Assembly (NCBI GenBank): GCA_934343915.1
Contig: CAKRIL010000023.1
Location: 1-50,254 of the forward strand
DNA length: 50,254 nt
Source of the DNA: an uncultured Lachnospiraceae bacterium
GTDB lineage: Bacteria; Bacillota; Clostridia; Lachnospirales; Lachnospiraceae
Direction of reading: 5' to 3'
Each line of letters starts with the position of its first letter. Position 1 is the stretch's first letter. This document shows positions 49,224 to 50,254 of this stretch, one piece after another. The notes beneath the pieces were generated by a model that was not told where the DNA came from, searched no databases, and was given only the letters and a program-made list of their open reading frames with translations. The position numbers and the translations under genes are program-made.

Positions 49224-50254
49224 TCACTTTATCAAAAAAGGTAAGAGATAAAACGGTTTCAACAATAAATTTTCTTCTTTTCCTGTATCTTTCTGTGATA
49301 TTAAATACGCCTTGCTAATATGCTGAGAAAATTTTCTGCAAAATTCCCCTATGGATTCATGTTTTCCGGATCCGGAAGACTTAATTTCAAATGCATTTAT
49401 TTTGCTTCCTTCCGAAATCAGAAAATCTACTTCATAATAATGTGTACTTCCCTTTTTTTCCCAGGTATGATAGTACAGTTCTCTTCCGGACGCTGTAATC
49501 ATTTGAGCGGCCAGATTCTCATAAAGATATCCCAGATTTGCCGGTAATTTATCGGAAAGTAACTTCGAATAAATATTATTTTCCGTCACCGGACGGTCAG
49601 TAAACATCAGTGTAACAAATAATCCTGTATCCGAAAGATATAATTTGTAACTGTTAAAATCTTTCGTATCCGCCAGACTGACCATTGGATTGGTAGAATT
49701 ATAGCATGGCAGAACCGTTTTCGAATCTATCAATTCGTATAATAATTCTTCTGCCTTGGTGTTATTTCTTTTCCCAATTGCTGTGGTAATACGATATTTT
49801 CTTGCATCTTTTGCCAAATGCGCCGGAATCGCGTGATATAATGCCGATATTCTTCCGGAAGCATCAATTTTCTTAAAGTCTTCCTCATACAGGGATATGA
49901 TCTGCCTTTTTACCATATCTATTTCTGAAAAGTTTTTCCCATTAACATAGGCTTCTACTGCCTGTGGCATCCCTCCTACTGCCATGTAAATTCTCAAATC
50001 TCTCATTAATTTACGGTTAGTCGCCTGTCCAATAGCCGCTCCGCTATCATAAATCTGCTGTAATAACCCATAATTATTACCCGTGGCATCACAGAATTCT
50101 TCATAATCCATGGGGTATACTTCCAGCTTCATTTCCTCTGATGGAATCAGAATGTCCTTTACATTTTTCTTTATCGAAATCAAAGAGCCTGTTTCCAGAT
50201 AGCTGTACCTGCCGTCATGTACAAGATGCTTTATTGCCTGTCTGGCCTTTGGAA
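49224..50254 (-). CDS. AAA ATPase of the AAA_14/DUF4143 type, 5' part outside the window
   Basis: The frame stays open to the right edge and starts outside it. The visible 343 residues cover the end of the ATPase domain (ARQAIKHLVHDGRYSYLETG, then NVKDILIPSEEM) and the complete C-terminal DUF4143-like region (LYLSDTGLFVTLMF, LPANLGYLYENLAAQMI, YYEVDFLI and NAFEIKSS, a D...ExK nuclease-like pattern). The Walker A motif is beyond the edge. Function of the family is unknown. A TTG at 50183 is not a real start. Confidence 0.88.
   Translation of the reverse strand, partial: PKARQAIKHLVHDGRYSYLETGSLISIKKNVKDILIPSEEMKLEVYPMDYEEFCDATGNNYGLLQQIYDSGAAIGQATNRKLMRDLRIYMAVGGMPQAVEAYVNGKNFSEIDMVKRQIISLYEEDFKKIDASGRISALYHAIPAHLAKDARKYRITTAIGKRNNTKAEELLYELIDSKTVLPCYNSTNPMVSLADTKDFNSYKLYLSDTGLFVTLMFTDRPVTENNIYSKLLSDKLPANLGYLYENLAAQMITASGRELYYHTWEKKGSTHYYEVDFLISEGSKINAFEIKSSGSGKHESIGEFCRKFSQHISKAYLISQKDTGKEENLLLKPFYLLPFLIK

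Noticed and set aside
1..50254. tRNA or rRNA genes
   Set aside because: I saw no cloverleaf-like GGTTCGAATCC-type T arms or rRNA signatures in the intergenic regions; a dedicated tRNA search would be needed to exclude them fully.

Overview
The window looks like chromosome of an anaerobic clostridium, most likely a Lachnospiraceae relative. The evidence is the moderately AT-rich composition, the Firmicutes gene sets (yggS-sepF-ylmH-lspA; rplU-prp-rpmA with a cleavable L27 leader; obgE-yhbY; nadD-yqeK-rsfS), strong AGGAGG-type ribosome sites and a LexA operator of the Bacillus type. The species cannot be named from sequence alone.

Layout. 1-6339: a housekeeping run on the plus strand (HlyD-like membrane protein, yggS, sepF, ylmH, aroB, lspA, rluD). 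6358-11117: an unrecognised gene followed by a CstA-type transporter, a cytidylate-kinase-like protein and a membrane-anchored surface protein. 11270-12325 (minus): a tyrosine recombinase resembling XerS, the single Xer enzyme of streptococci. 12405-18473: a complete filamentous phage (inovirus) prophage of about 6.05 kb between 22-bp direct repeats. It has a pVIII-like coat protein, a pIII-like tip protein, three small membrane proteins, a Zot/pI assembly ATPase, a HUH replication initiator, a ribbon-helix-helix regulator with three 18-bp operator repeats, and a pV-like candidate. 18569-22311: DEAD-box helicase, a dense stem-loop region, a TtcA-like enzyme, a LysM protein divergent from lexA across an array of LexA boxes, and lexA. 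22389-27691 (minus): folate genes (folBK fusion, folP, folE, folC), then rsfS, yqeK and nadD. 27826-42314: accessory island with a plant-glycoside utilisation locus (GH3, two esterases, AraC regulator, serine hydrolase, GH78 rhamnosidase, tannase-like esterase, GPH transporter) and an AAA ATPase, bordered by broken genes and relics of an IS1182-type transposase and a group II intron. 42477-45300 (minus): yhbY, obgE, rpmA, prp, rplU. 45380-50254 (minus): a 5'-nucleotidase-like enzyme, surE, two acetyltransferases and a partial AAA/DUF4143-type ATPase.

The most interesting system is the inovirus. Its ends carry dif-like Xer sites (11-bp arms), and a third, inverted dif-like site lies about 76 bp inside the left end with a 10-bp hairpin between. 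This is the arrangement expected if the single-stranded phage genome folds into a hairpin that mimics dif and is inserted by the host Xer recombinase, as known for CTX phage of Vibrio. Here it would occur in a one-membrane Firmicute with a single XerS-like enzyme encoded 79 nt from the site.

A second story is the island: the usual Firmicutes order obgE-yhbY-nadD-yqeK-rsfS is split by about 14.7 kb of accessory DNA, and a chimeric remnant (5' part of a sugar transporter joined to the 3' half of a MATE gene) marks one edge.
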